From: Hygrophila difformis
Taxonomy: Eukaryota > Streptophyta > Magnoliopsida > Lamiales > Acanthaceae
NCBI GenBank assembly: GCA_030278955.1
Contig: JAOANR010000010.1
Coordinates: 13,065,086-13,129,085 of the forward strand
Direction of reading: 5' to 3'
DNA: 64,000 nucleotides
Shown: positions 31,841 to 42,622 of the stretch, in pieces
Position numbering within the stretch: position 1 is the first letter of the stretch
Layout: the number at the start of each line of letters is the position of its first letter
Position numbers and translations under genes: made by a program
The notes under the pieces: generated by a model
The model's database searches: none
What the model was told of the DNA's origin: nothing
The model's input: the letters and a program-made list of their open reading frames with translations, nothing else

Positions 31841-32166
31841 AGGCATGGCGGCGCATAAAAATGCTCTCCAGCGCCACTTTATGCGCCACCTCAACACTTG
31901 GGAAAATTTCGGATGGAAAAAGCTTCAGGATGCGCCACAATAGCTTGGTGGCGCCTAAAACTGCTCCGGAGCGCCACAAAATGCGCCGCAGGGTAAAATT
32001 TGGGAAATTGTCAGAATGCACCGCACCTTCTTGGTGGCGCATAATAGTGCCCTTCTGCGCCATTTTTTGCGCCACTTTCAAAAATTCGGAAAATCTTCGT
32101 ATGCGCCGCATCTCCTTGGTGGCGCCGAAAACCTCTTCCGAGCGCCACTTTTTGCGCCGCAGTCGC
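31841..32166. repeat. Tandem repeat of about 85 bp with GTGGCGC/GCGCCAC palindromes
   Basis: Nearly four diverged units (the first is split, its start being 22015-22042 left of the inserted element). Each has AATT(T/C)GGA..., ATGCGCC(A/G)C, GGTGGCGC, about 16 nt, GCGCCAC, a T- or A-rich run, then TGCGCC(A/G)C. GTGGCGC and GCGCCAC are reverse complements, so each unit can fold into a 7-bp stem. The spacing is regular and the palindromic parts are better kept than the rest. Confidence 0.75.
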
Positions 32167-33630
32167 GGTTGAGCAGTTTTCTAACCTCCCGAACACGGTT
32201 TTAAGGTCCGTTTTTCTTCATTTCTTGAGACGAGACTTCATATTCATCGACTGAAACACTCTGAAAACATCTGGAGAATGGGAGAAGAAGGCCGGAAACA
32301 CAAAATCAAGCCGGAGGAATTGGCCAGAATGCTGTTCTGAGTGAATTCTTCTTATCATAGGTGTTGTCTTTCTTTTTCTTGCTTTGTAATGAATTGAATT
32401 TGCCTATAAATATAATCTGCTATCATGTTCTTAATTTGTAGACGGATTTCTGTATTGTTCGTGTTAAAAGTGTTCTAGAACGGGAGTTCAGAATCACTTT
32501 GAAGTACGAATTCATCTTTTATGGAAGTAATATAATGTGTCGTTGTTTTCTATTGGAATCTGGAATTATGATTAAAATGTCAGATTATGATTTATCTAGT
32601 TTGAGCGCTATTCTGCATAAATGGTAGAAGTGAAATTCATGTTTTGCTATTAGTTTGCTTTTTGGTCGATTAAATTGGAGTAATCTGATATGATGTTAGA
32701 ATCTGTATTAGAATTATATGTTAGATGCGATTAAACTAATCGATATTCTGTGTTTTTGCTAAATCTGCTATCCAAATTATTAATCTGCTAAAGCCTGAAA
32801 TGATCGATCAATCGTAATTCCCTATTTTTAGTAATCTGGCATTAATTCTAATCTGTCTGCATTTTAATATTATTAATTAAATCCAGTTTACCATGTTTTG
32901 CTATTATTTTACCATAATTGTTAAATTATTTACACTGTTCTGCATAATTAAATGATAGAATTCAATTCTGTGATTTCTGCTTTGCTAAATCGGGAGATAA
33001 AAAGTAGAATTAATATTTTAGTACCGGAATTGGGAATAAATTACATTATAAATGGATTCTGGCATGTGCACAATGATTTGAGAAATGAAAAGTGTCTTTT
33101 AATTGCTATAGGAAAATTTGTAAGCTTGAAAAAGACTCAAATTTAAGCCTAGAATAATGATTGCAGGATATTAGATAATTTAACCAACTTCCATGAAATC
33201 TGTTTAAGCATAATTTGATTATTAGCAGATTATAATATTTTTAATCTTTATAAAATAATTAATTTTAAGAAATTGATCTTTTTAGACATTGGAAAATGCT
33301 AAATCAATACGCAATTTCTACTTTATATAAAGATGGCAATATTTAAAATATTACAAGCATCTCCCATTTATATCCTTATTAAATATAATTTTAATTTGCT
33401 TTATTTTAAATTCAATGTCACTATTTTTAATTAAATCACCATTAAAATCAATCAAAATCTTTTTAAATATATTAAATATAATTAATGAGCTTAAGAACAA
33501 TTAAAATTTCTCCGGAATGAAATAATATTCTGAAATTCCCTGTGGATTCGACCCGGTATTCACCGGTTTTTATTACTTGATGACAACCATCCGCTTGTGG
33601 TAAAATATGAGTGGTGAAAATCACCCATCA
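32167..33630 (+). repeat. LTR-like sequence, downstream half (solo LTR or 3' LTR end)
   Basis: No gene. AT-rich DNA includes a TATA-like CTATAAATATA (32402-32412). It ends with a block, near 33540-33630, resembling the U5 end of Athila/Ty3 LTRs: CCCTGTGGATTCGACCC, CCGGTTTTTATTACTTGATG and a final CACCCATCA. Together with 21961-22042 and 31841-32166 it is probably one LTR into which the chromovirus derivative jumped. No internal domains follow, so it is a solo LTR or the end of an element whose body is in the gap. Identification is tentative. Confidence 0.5.
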
Positions 33631-33755
33631 ACTACTATGCATATTACGGCTTTGGACTACTATGCATATTGCGGCTGTGGACTACTATGCATATTGCGAC
33701 TGTGGACTACTATGCATATTGCGAAATTGGACTACTATGCATATTGCGGCTAGGA
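33631..33755. repeat. 25-bp direct repeat, five copies, just upstream of a TATA box
   Basis: The unit is ACTACTATGCATATTGCGGC plus about five bases ((T/A)(G/T)TGG), five copies in a row with few changes. Each carries ATGCAT. The array ends six bases before a strong TATA box, the typical position of enhancer repeats in an LTR U3. Confidence 0.9.
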
Positions 33756-34110
33756 ATGCCTATAAATAGAGGCAAAAATATTTCATTTGAAACAACCCAA
33801 GTCATTTCATCTCATAGCATTCCAGAAGAGAGCAATAAACACCAAATGTTAGTGTAGGCTCTTCTTTAGTGAGTAGCTTTTGTAAGTCTCTTGTCGAGTG
33901 GGTTTTGTGCCAGGAAATTGTTTCCAAAACCCTTTGTATTATTTCTTCCCTCATAGTGAAATAATAATTCGATGGGGCCCGGAGGATGTAGGCAAATTTG
34001 TGCCGAACCTCGTTAAATCTTGGTGTTCTCTTTATTGTTTAATTAATAGCTCTATTATTCGGGTATAATTTTGGTGGAAACTAACCCGATTTCCACGACA
34101 ATTAGGATAT
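33756..34110 (+). repeat. LTR-like promoter and R-U5 segment
   Basis: TATAAATAGAGG at 33761 is followed by a leader-like sequence (CAAAAATATTTCATTTG), then a 3' part typical of plant LTR R-U5 regions (GGGGCCCGGAGGATGTAGGC, GCCGAACCTCGTTAAATC). Together with the repeats above, this looks like a solo or truncated LTR on the plus strand. Its right limit is uncertain. It points toward the 3' end of the EG45-like gene. Confidence 0.6.
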
Positions 34111-34148
34111 CTGCAAATGCCAATAATAGCAAGAACAGAAAAACTCAC

Positions 34149-34652
34149 TCAATATTTATACTGGACGTTGACGTATGGGACGGTCGTGTTGGCGATAGAT
34201 CCGTACGCCGGCTTGGAAATAAAAATTTGCCCCGATGATGATCCAGAGATGTTGGCGGGGGCACGATCCACAATTGGCACCGCAATGGTTTCATTGGACT
34301 TACATGCGCCTGGAATCCGTCCGTTGATGCAAGAGAGTAAGATTTTCACGCCGCAGGTTGACGACCCTTCCCAAATCCCGCCCCCCACAACTGCAAACCA
34401 ATTGCTCTTGAAGATGTTGGAGTAATCGGAGCCGACGCACGCTTCAGCTGTGATTGAATTCATTGATTGCAATTTTCAATGGATTAATAAATTCAGTACA
34501 ATTGAGATAAGGAAGAAGTACGCACGCATTGTGTAGGAAGGATCGTGTTCGTAGATAGTGGCGGTTCCGATTCCAAGCACTTCCCCCGTAGAAAATGGGA
34601 TGAGACAGATAAGGTATGCGAGGGAAACCGCCCACAGAAATCGAACCGCCAT
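34149..34652 (-). CDS. EG45-like domain protein (plant natriuretic peptide/expansin-like family), secreted
   Basis: Two exons, 34652-34526 and 34447-34149, joined by a 78-bp intron (GTGCGT...CACAG), give 141 residues. An N-terminal signal peptide (MAVRFLWAVSLAYLICLIPF) directs it to the cell wall space. The mature part is the double-psi beta-barrel of this family: GIGTATIY, ACVGSDYSN, WFAVVGGGIW, CGVKILLSC, GACKSNETIAVPIVDRAP, then IFISKPAYGSIA and PYVNVQY. Relatives include plant natriuretic peptides and blight-associated p12-like proteins, which act outside the cell in water and ion balance and stress; they lack the second expansin domain. Length fits the family. The frame is intact. Only about 40 bp separate its stop from an LTR-like sequence, so its native 3' UTR may be lost. 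The exact member is not resolved. Confidence 0.88.
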
Positions 34653-35270
34653 TGCAGAAGTATAGAGAGAGAGGGGGACTCCGCGCTCTGTCGTGTGAGA
34701 GTGGGACTCTGCGCTGTTTCGTGAACGACGACTGTATGGGACTCTCCGACTATGGAGTTGTTAAAGAGAAACAAGGATGGATTGGGCCAAACTTTTGGGC
34801 CGCCGGCCTTGAATGTGTGGTTTTTTTGGGCTTTATCTGACTCGTTTCTTATTAAAACAAGTTTTACTGTAGTATTTTTTATTATTACCGAGTACTGGAT
34901 ATGTGGGGATGGGTGAAGTTTGGTAAACGTATAGATGAATATAATTGTCGTCTTCTTTAATGAAATTTTGTGTTCACAGCAAATTGGGTGCTTTTGTTTT
35001 GTGTCTCTCTCTCTCTGTTTTTTTTTTTCTCCTTTGCAGTGACATACCTCTACTGAATTTCTTTAATTTGGATTTTTTGATATTTTTGAAGGCGCCAAAT
35101 TTTGACTTTTTCCCTTTTCATTCTTTTGAAAAATATTTTTGGGTCAAAAGCTCGGCGAATGATCGGATCCGTCTGCCGCCGCCCTGCCGCATTTCTGTCT
35201 CAGATTCGTGATTTTGAGCATATCCTTTGGGTGTCACGTTTTCGCTACTAATTTTCTGTGGAAGAATTTG
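34653..35270. promoter_or_regulatory. Divergent intergenic region between the EG45-like gene and a plus-strand gene remnant
   Basis: Includes a CT-rich microsatellite (35005-35035) and GGGCC/GGGCTT motifs near 34780-34840. Gene starts point away from each other (34652 minus, 35271 plus), so a shared promoter region is plausible. No TATA box stands out and no additional gene is seen. Confidence 0.4.
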
Positions 35271-35794
35271 ATGGGGGCGACCTTGAGGAAAATCGTGTCG
35301 CGAGAGAAGATATTGGCTGGGATACGGCGGGCGATGTCGGAGGAGGGCGGCTACGTGGCGGGGTGAGGGAAAAGTGAAGGAGATTCCGAGGAAGAGCCTA
35401 GAGGCGCTGGAGGGTGGGGATCTGTTATAATTTCGAGGTTTTAAATCTGCAATTTGTCATTGAAATCTTGAAATTGCTACTTTAATTTTTACAATCTTGT
35501 GAAAAGCAGACTTGGAAGGGTGTGTGAAGAAGATAAGTGTGTTGAAAGATGATGTAGTGTGTGGGTAGCGGATTGCAGTTTCAATGTTCTCTAGTCCTGC
35601 CATTGTCGAGGAAGATGATGAAAGGGTGATTGGCGGGTAAAATTATTAGTAATTGATACTCAACCTATTTCATGTTTATACTTTCAGTGTAGTGCTTGTT
35701 TCCAGGCCACACCTTAATACTTGGCTTAAACTTAAAGCAATCGTGGTCTGTCTTCTGTCCGACTATTTAGCTTTTGAAGATATTATGGGATATA
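35271..35794 (+). pseudogene. Unrecognised gene, first exons, cut by the copia insertion
   Basis: An ATG at 35271 opens a GC-rich 31-codon frame (MGATLRKIVSREKILAGIRR...) with a possible donor (GGG|GTGAGG) just before its stop at 35364. Later pieces look exon-like: 35495-35560 (LEGCVKKISVLKDDVV) after an AG, and a frame reading MFSSPAIVEEDDERVIGG near 35586-35640 between AG and GT signals. I do not recognise the family. The last 375 bp are repeated beyond the copia element, where further exon-like segments follow. Exon calls rest on splice-like signals alone and may be wrong. Confidence 0.4.
35421..35794. repeat. Left copy of a ~375-bp direct duplication flanking the copia element
   Basis: Runs from TCTGTTATAATTTCGAGG to GATATTATGGGATATA and matches 42248-42622 with about four base differences. 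It ends within one or two bases of the left LTR start, and its partner begins at the base after the right LTR end. Confidence 0.85.
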
Positions 35795-35795
35795 A

Positions 35796-36323
35796 TGCCA
35801 GGAAATTAGTGAATCCCAGTTTCTACACAGATAATTTAAGAACTACGCAATGATTTACTTACCTGCGTCCATTGCTTGTTAAACCTCTTGATTCTGTTCT
35901 CAATAATGGATTTTTCCTCTCATTGGCCTTCCCTTCAACGCTCCTTGATGATTAGGAGACCTTTCTTTACTGCAGTGTTCACCGTACTCTTTCTTTCCTT
36001 TCTGCGTATTTTCTTTTCTATTCTGGTGTGTTAAAGAGCCGTTCTCACACCCATATAAATGCAGATACTATATCCTAAGAATAGGGAGAGTGGGCGTAGT
36101 GGTGTAAACCACTTTCTCATAACTGCTCCTTAAACACCGCTATTTTTGAATGTATTTGACTACATTCTGCTTAATAATAACGGTACAATATTTTATGGGC
36201 CAGGATTGGGGAGTTAATTTCCAAACTCCAATTTGGGCTATTTAATCCACACCCTATCATCAAAGGTGGGCTTTAATGCCAAAATCAATTTAATTATTTA
36301 AATGTGAGCCAATTATTCCAACA
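35796..36323 (-). repeat. 3' LTR of the copia element
   Basis: 528 bp. Both this copy and the other are preceded by ATATAA on the plus strand, so the exact outer limit is uncertain by up to six bases. It includes GGGCC and GGGCT motifs near its inner end. Confidence 0.85.
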
Positions 36324-36670
36324 TTCTCCCACTTTGGCTCACTTGATGAATATTGAAGGTATGATAAATTTAAGTGTACACAATGTAATATCAACATTCA
36401 ATCAATCCATACTTAAATTAAAATGGGTTGGATCATGGCGGTTGCACACCATTTACTTCGACATGATTCCTTCCATGTACCACAAGCCACTTTAACTTAA
36501 TACCATTAATATTGAGGTCAACATATAAGCCCCAACCTTTCAGGAAGATTTAATAAATATTTCATGGTGCAACAATAATAGCTTTGTAAGCAAAACGTAA
36601 ATATACTTAAGCTCAGAGTGTCATAGCGTACAAGAGCAACATGAATTTAATATATGAAATAATGCATAAT

Positions 36671-39600
36671 CTAAGTTAACAAGGATTTATCCATGACACC
36701 CATCCGTTCGACATGTCCCATAAAGGTTTTGGGTGGCAATCCTTTAGTTAACGGATCAGCTACCATTAAGGTGGTGCTAATATGCTCAATTGACACTCTA
36801 CGTTTTTGCACCTCATCTTTGACTGCCAAGTACTTCACTTCTAAATGTTTAGCACCTTTTGAGTACTTGTCATTCTTTGAAAAGAAGACAGCTGCAGAGT
36901 TGTCACAATAAATAGTCAGCGGCTTGGATATACTGTCGACAATCCCAAGCCCTGAAATAAAGTTCCGCAGCCACAATCCTTGAACAGTGGCTTCAAAGCA
37001 TGCCATGAATTCAGCTTCCATGGTGGATGCAGCTGTAATTGACTCTTTTCCAGACTTCCACGATATAGCTGCTCCAGCCAACATAAACACATAGCCAAAT
37101 GTAGACTTTCTCGTATCTACACATCCGGCAAAATCTGAATCTGAGTAGCCTATCAATTCAAGATGATCAGCCCTCCTATACATGAGCATCCGATCCTTGG
37201 TGCCTTGTAAGTACCTAAGGACTTTCTTTGCAGCTTTCCAGTGGTCCATACCGGGATTAGTTTGATACCGACCCAACATACCAACAGCAAAGCTGATATC
37301 TAGCCGAGTACAAGTTTGAGCATACATCAAACTTCCCACCACTGAAGCATACGGAATCTTTTCCATTTCCTTTCGTTCCAAATCATTTCCAGGACATTGC
37401 ATTTGACTAAATTTGTCCCCTTTTTGAATTGGAACTATCCCAGCAGAGCACTTGTCCATGCGGAATTTCTCTAGAACTTTATTAATATAGGCCTTTTGAG
37501 ACAAACCTAACAATCCTTGTGATCTATTCTGGAATATATCAATTCCTATCACATAGGATGCCTCACCCATATCTTTCATTTCAAAGTTCTTTGAGAGAAA
37601 ATCCTTCACCTCATGCAACATTCCGACATTGTTAGCAGCTAGTAGAATGTCATCAACATACATGACTAATATTACAAACTTGCTCCCACTAACCTTCATA
37701 TAGATACACCGATCAACGGTGTTTTCTATAAAACCATAGGATATAATAGTGCTATTAAACTTCAAATACCACTGTCTGGAAGCTTGTTTTAGCCCATATA
37801 TCGACTTCTTTAGTTTACACACCAAATTTTCTTTTCCTGCAGCCTTAAATCCTTCTGGCTGATCCATGTACACTTCCTCTTCCAAATCTCCATTTAGAAA
37901 AGCAGTTTTAACATCCATTTGGTGAAGCTCTAAATCATAATGAGCCACCAAAGCCAAAACAATTCTTAAAGAGTCTTTCTTTGATACCGGAGAGAAAGTC
38001 TCTTTGTAATCAATGCCATCTTTCTGAGTATAACCTTTGGCAACGAGTCTGGCTTTATATCGTTCGATGTTGCCTTTTGAGTCACGTTTGATCTTAAAGA
38101 TCCATCTACAACCGACTCGTTTAGACCCTTCAGGAAACTCTACTAAATCCCAAACACCATTGTCATCCATCGATTTTAACTCTTCTTTCATAGCATTGAT
38201 CCATTTTCCAGAATCATTACTATTCACTGCTTGACCAAATGTGATTGGCTCTTCATCAATGCTTTGCTCCGCTTCATGCTGAATATTATATACCACATAC
38301 TCATCCGAAATAGCTGGCCTTCTTTCCCTTACAGAACGCCTCAAAATTATTTCAGGTTGTGGTTCTTCAGCCTGTATTGGTTCATTGTCTGTTATTTCAT
38401 TCAATGGGATTTGATTATTGTCGTGTTGCTCATGTACTCTCTGTGAAGGAGGTACGACTACAGGAACAATAACTTTATCAGAAACATCAACTGAAGGTAC
38501 ATCAGCTTGAATTTCTGAAATATTAACCTTTCGTGGTTCCCCACTCCCACTGATCAAACCATTCTCAATGAACTTGGCATTGATTGTTTCAACTATTCTT
38601 GTACTGTGGTTAGGACAATAAAACCTATATCCTTTTGACCTTTCAGGATAGCCAATGAAGTAACCACTGACTGTCCTTGCATCAAGTTTCTTTTCATGTG
38701 GATTGTACACTCTTACTTCAGCTGGGCAACACCAAACATGGAGATGCCTTAAACTTGGTTTTCTGCCTGTCCACAGTTCATAAGGAGTCTTAGGAACTGC
38801 CTTTGAAGGAACCCGATTTAAAAGATATGCTGCTGTTTTCAGTGCATACATCCATAAGGATAAAGGTAAAGAGCAATTGCTCAACATGCTCCTAACCATG
38901 TCCATTAAGGTACGATTTCTTCTCTCAGCAACTCCATTCTGCTGAGGCGTACCAGGCATTGTATATTGCGCACAAATGCCTCTACTTTTCAGGAAGTTTG
39001 CAAATGGACCAGGACATTGTCCACTTTCATCATATTTTCCATAATACTCACCACCTCGATTAGATCTCACTATTTTCACTTTTCTATTTAATTGCCTTTC
39101 CACCTCATTAATGAACACCTCTAAGACATTCACTGATTGAGACTTTTCATGCAACATATAGATATAAGCATATCGAGAGTAATCATCTATAAAGGTGATT
39201 AAGTATTTTTCTCCACCCCAATTAGGAATGTCAAATGGACCACAAATATCAGTGTGTATAATTTCAAGAAGTTGATCACTTCGAGTGGCAACTTTCTTAA
39301 GTGTGGCTTTAGTTTGCTTTCCTTTAATGCAATCAACACACACACTCCAGTCACTAAAATCCAACTGAGGTAGTATTTCACTTTTCACCAACCTCAATAA
39401 CCTTTCTTTGGAAATGTGACCCAAACGTTGATGCCACAAAAAAGCAGAACATTCATTCAGTGCACTACGTTTGATCCCACAATTATTTTCAATATAAAAC
39501 AAGGATTCAGAAAATTTATTATCAAGATTGAAGCAATAAAGCCCATCTTGAATAAAACCCCTGCCATACAAAACATTGTTCAAAAACATTGAAAACCGTC

Positions 39601-39778
39601 CACAGGAAAATTCAAATTTAAAACCAACTCCATCCAACTTTCCTAGAGATACAAGATTTCTAGCACATTCAGGAACATAAAGACATTGATCCAAGTCAAC
39701 ATGATGACCAGTGTCAAGAACTAAGCGGTATGTCCCGATGCCCTCTATTCGTGCTTTCATCCTGTTCCCCATGAACAA
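36671..39778 (-). pseudogene. pol: Copia pol: integrase, reverse transcriptase, RNase H; protease part missing
   Basis: 1035 residues, uninterrupted. Order: GAG-pre-integrase zinc part (HQRLGHIS...CVDCIKGK, about 115-152), integrase core (about 165-330), a linker, reverse transcriptase (about 530-775; MDVKTAFLNGDLEEEVYMDQ, YVDD in VMYVDDILL), and RNase H (about 860-1000; YSDSDFAGCVDTRKST, TMEAEF, YCDNSAA). The first integrase Asp (HTDICGPF, residue 177) and the Glu (NGVAERRNR, 285) are present, but the second Asp position is Asn (RSNRGGEYY, 240), so strand transfer should be dead. The frame starts at MGNRMKARIEG, downstream of where the protease DSG motif belongs; that part is deleted. RT and RNase H look functional. 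Confidence 0.9.
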
Positions 39779-39785
39779 ATACTGT

Positions 39786-40628
39786 TCAGTTCCTCTTATG
39801 GGCTGGATCGTAAGGAATCCCTTTCTTCTCGAACCAAGCCTTTCTCTTTGGACAATCTTTCTTTACATGTCCATTCTTTCTGCAGAAGAAGCAAGTCACT
39901 TTCTTTTCAACTTGGCCTCCAGCAACTTTCATAGGGGGCTTGCCTCTTTTCTTGCCTTTCTTTACTTGGTGTACCTTGCTGCTACTAGCACCATCATATG
40001 CAGTAAGATGGATGGAGTGGTCCCGAATTTTCTTCAGTCTCCCCTCTTCCTGAACAAGCATGGCCTTAATTTCCTTCAGGTTCCATTTATCTTTTATGGT
40101 GTTATAGTTCACCTGGAACTGGCCAAACTCAGCAGGAAGAGAGTTCATAATAAACTGAACAAGGAACGATTCACTCACATCCATCCCCATTGCCTTAAGC
40201 CTTGCTGCCAGATTTGACATTTCTGTCACATGATCATGGATTGGCTTAGACCAATCAAATTTCTTTGTGGTTAGCTCATTCATAAGCGTCCCCACAATAG
40301 ATTTGTCTGCTAGGTCAGACTGGGAAAACTCCTTGATTTTCGGGATGAACTCTTTAGCATTCTCTGTTTTGGGCATGGATGGCTTGATATTTTCTGCCAT
40401 AGACATCCTCATCAGAATCAAGCTCAGCCTGTTTGACCTTTCCCAAGCATCATAAAGGGATCTGTCACTTTCAGTGCTTGAGTCTGTGATAGCAGCAGGC
40501 TGTTCATCAGACACAATGGCTAGATCCAAATCCATTATGCCAAGTGTGAACTGAATCTGCTCATGCCATTCCACAAAATTCAGCCCATTGAATTTCACAA
40601 AAGCATTTCCCGAAGCCAAAAGGTTCAC
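39786..40628 (-). CDS. gag: Copia gag with CCHC zinc knuckle
   Basis: 280 residues: an N-terminal region (FVKFNGLNFVEWHEQIQFTL), the UBN2/Retrotran-gag helical domain (about 60-190; LSLILMRMSMAENI, HVTEMSNLAARLKAMGMDVS, FIMNSLPAEFGQF, then NLKEIKAMLVQEEGRL), a Lys-rich linker, and a zinc knuckle CFFCRKNGHVKKDC (CX2CX4HX4C). It ends GIPYDPAHKRN and a stop, where intact relatives continue into protease. The pol frame begins only a few bases downstream in another frame, so the break is a deletion. Gag itself looks complete and could form particles. Confidence 0.85.
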   Translation of the reverse strand: MNLLASGNAFVKFNGLNFVEWHEQIQFTLGIMDLDLAIVSDEQPAAITDSSTESDRSLYDAWERSNRLSLILMRMSMAENIKPSMPKTENAKEFIPKIKEFSQSDLADKSIVGTLMNELTTKKFDWSKPIHDHVTEMSNLAARLKAMGMDVSESFLVQFIMNSLPAEFGQFQVNYNTIKDKWNLKEIKAMLVQEEGRLKKIRDHSIHLTAYDGASSSKVHQVKKGKKRGKPPMKVAGGQVEKKVTCFFCRKNGHVKKDCPKRKAWFEKKGIPYDPAHKRN

Positions 40629-41719
40629 CGAAGCTGCATCAAATTACAACAATTCATGCACATCCATTAGTGCTTTGAATAAATTAATAGATTCAGATAC
40701 ACACTTAATAATAAAAAGATGCATTTAAGTTTACCTTTGGGCCAAACCTAAACACATAATTTTATTTCTTTAACATACATAATGAGAAATAATCAACAAC
40801 AATAAAACACTCAAAAAAACATGCAATCTTTGGACATACATGTTTAATAAGCTAGATCATAGTGACCCACCTTTGGGCGGCCTAATACATACGATCCAAA
40901 TATAATTTAATGACTACATTATAATTTACTAGGAAAATTAATGTATAAATAATCCACCTTTGGGTGAACCCATTACACATTAATTAACTCTAATAATGCG
41001 TCAAATTTAATATTCAAGCATACAAAATTGTATAGCATGAATAACATTTAAAAATAAAACCAGTATTTAAATTCACTTATGCACAGTAATAACCAAACTA
41101 GGCATACGTATAACACTGGAACTCAATCGCACTTTAAAGTTCAACCAACTGTTTTTCAGAAGAATATTTACGTGATACCGGAAAGTCTCCAGTTACAATA
41201 TTGAAGCAGAATTGAATAAAATAATGTCTACACTTTAATTGGCCCATAGTTGAATGAACTTGACGAAGAATATTTAATTAACGAGGCAAAATACTCAAGC
41301 CACATAAACGACTGCAGTCAAGTCATATTCAAACCAAATACTCCATTAATGGATTCCATAATAAAATAGCATTAATCAATTCATTATTGCGGAAACATCA
41401 TATACCACTTGCAAGATTAATTATTCAAATCTGTGCAAAACAATAAATCCGAACACATTGCATCATATCAGAAATAGAAAAGGCCACTTTCAGATAATGA
41501 TAAAACTGATATGAGAAGTTCTAAAATTTGAGGAAACCGATTTCACGACATATATGCGATTCTATAAAAAAAAAAATAACGTATCTACAACCAATCTCAT
41601 ATTTCAGAAAATAGATCTACAGAATTCATAAGATCTGATAAAAAAAAATTTTAAAAAAATACAGTACGTACATACACACAAAATTTTCATGCCTGAACAA
41701 GCTATACTGATAAATATAA
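40629..41719 (-). other. Copia leader between 5' LTR and gag
   Basis: About 1.1 kb of non-coding, A-rich sequence, long for a copia leader. It carries three spaced copies of a CC(A/T)CCTTTGGG-like motif (near 40733, 40870 and 40960). No ORF or clear primer-binding site is seen. The leader is where packaging signals of the element's RNA would lie. Confidence 0.5.
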
Positions 41720-42247
41720 TGCCAGGAAATTAGTGAATCCCAGTTTCTACACAGATAATTTAAGAACTACGCAATGATTTACTTACCTGCGTCCATTGCT
41801 TGTTAAACCTCTTGATTTTGTTCTCAATAATGAATTTTTCCTCTCCTTGGCCTTCCCTTCAACGCTCCTTGATGATTAGGAGACCTTTCTTTACTGCAGT
41901 GTTCACCGTACTCTTTCTTTCCTTTCTGCGTATTTTCTTTTCTATTCTGGTGTGTTAAAGAGCCGTTCTCACACCCATATAAATGCAGATACTGTATCCT
42001 AAGAATAGGGAGAGTGAGCGTAGTGGTGTAAACCACTTTCTCATAACTGCTCCTTAAACACCGCTATTTTTTAATGTATTTGACTACATTCTGCTTAATA
42101 ATAACGGTACAATATTTTATGGGCCAGGATTGGGGAGTTAATTTCCAAACTCCAATTTGGGCTATTTAATCCACACCCTATCATCAAAGGTGGGCTTTAA
42201 TGCCAAAATCAATTTAATTATTTAAATGTGAGCCAATTATTCCAACA
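41720..42247 (-). repeat. 5' LTR of the copia element
   Basis: 528 bp, ending CCAACA on the plus strand, next base the start of the right duplicate. Differences from the other LTR include positions near 41818, 41832, 41843, 41993, 42017 and 42070. Confidence 0.85.
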
Positions 42248-42622
42248 TCTGTTACAATTTCGAGGTTTTAAATCTGCAATTTGTCATTGAAATCTTGAAA
42301 TTGCTACTTTAATTTTTACAATCTTGTGAAAAGCAGACTTGGAAGGGTGTGTGAAGAAGATAAGTGTGTTGAAAGATGATGTAGTGTGTGGGTAGCGGAT
42401 TGCAGTTTCAATGTTCTCTAGTCCTGCCATTGTCGAGGAAGATGATGAAAGGGTGATTGGCGGGTAAAATTATTAGTAATTGATACTCAACCTATTTCAT
42501 GTTTATACTTTCAGTGTAGTGCTTGTTTCCAGGCCACACCTTAATACTTGGCTTAAACTTAAAGCAATCATGGTCTGTCTTCTGTCCGACTATTTAGCTT
42601 TTGAAGATATTGTGGGATATAT
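42248..42622. repeat. Right copy of the ~375-bp direct duplication
   Basis: Matches 35421-35794 from TCTGTTACAATTTCGAGG to GATATTGTGGGATATA. After that it continues into sequence (TACATAGCG...) that is not present on the left, so the right copy is continuous with the downstream gene and the left copy with the upstream gene. Confidence 0.85.

Larger units (their letters stand above)
35796..42247 (-). mobile_element. Ty1/copia retrotransposon, defective
   Basis: 6452 bp with 528-bp LTRs (35796-36323 and 41720-42247), TGCCAGG...CCAACA on the plus strand, polypurine tract at 36324-36337 (minus strand CCAAAGTGGGAGAA), gag (40628-39786) and pol (39778-36671). The LTRs differ at roughly seven positions (just over 1%). 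The protease segment is deleted, gag and pol are out of frame, and integrase lacks a catalytic Asp, so it cannot be autonomous. There is no 5-bp target duplication; instead a 375-bp direct repeat flanks it. A primer-binding site next to the 5' LTR is degenerate. Confidence 0.9.

Noticed and set aside
34117..34425. 102-residue plus-strand frame over the EG45-like gene
   Set aside because: It is the antisense shadow of exon 2, whose minus-strand translation has clear family motifs, a signal peptide exon and proper splice sites.
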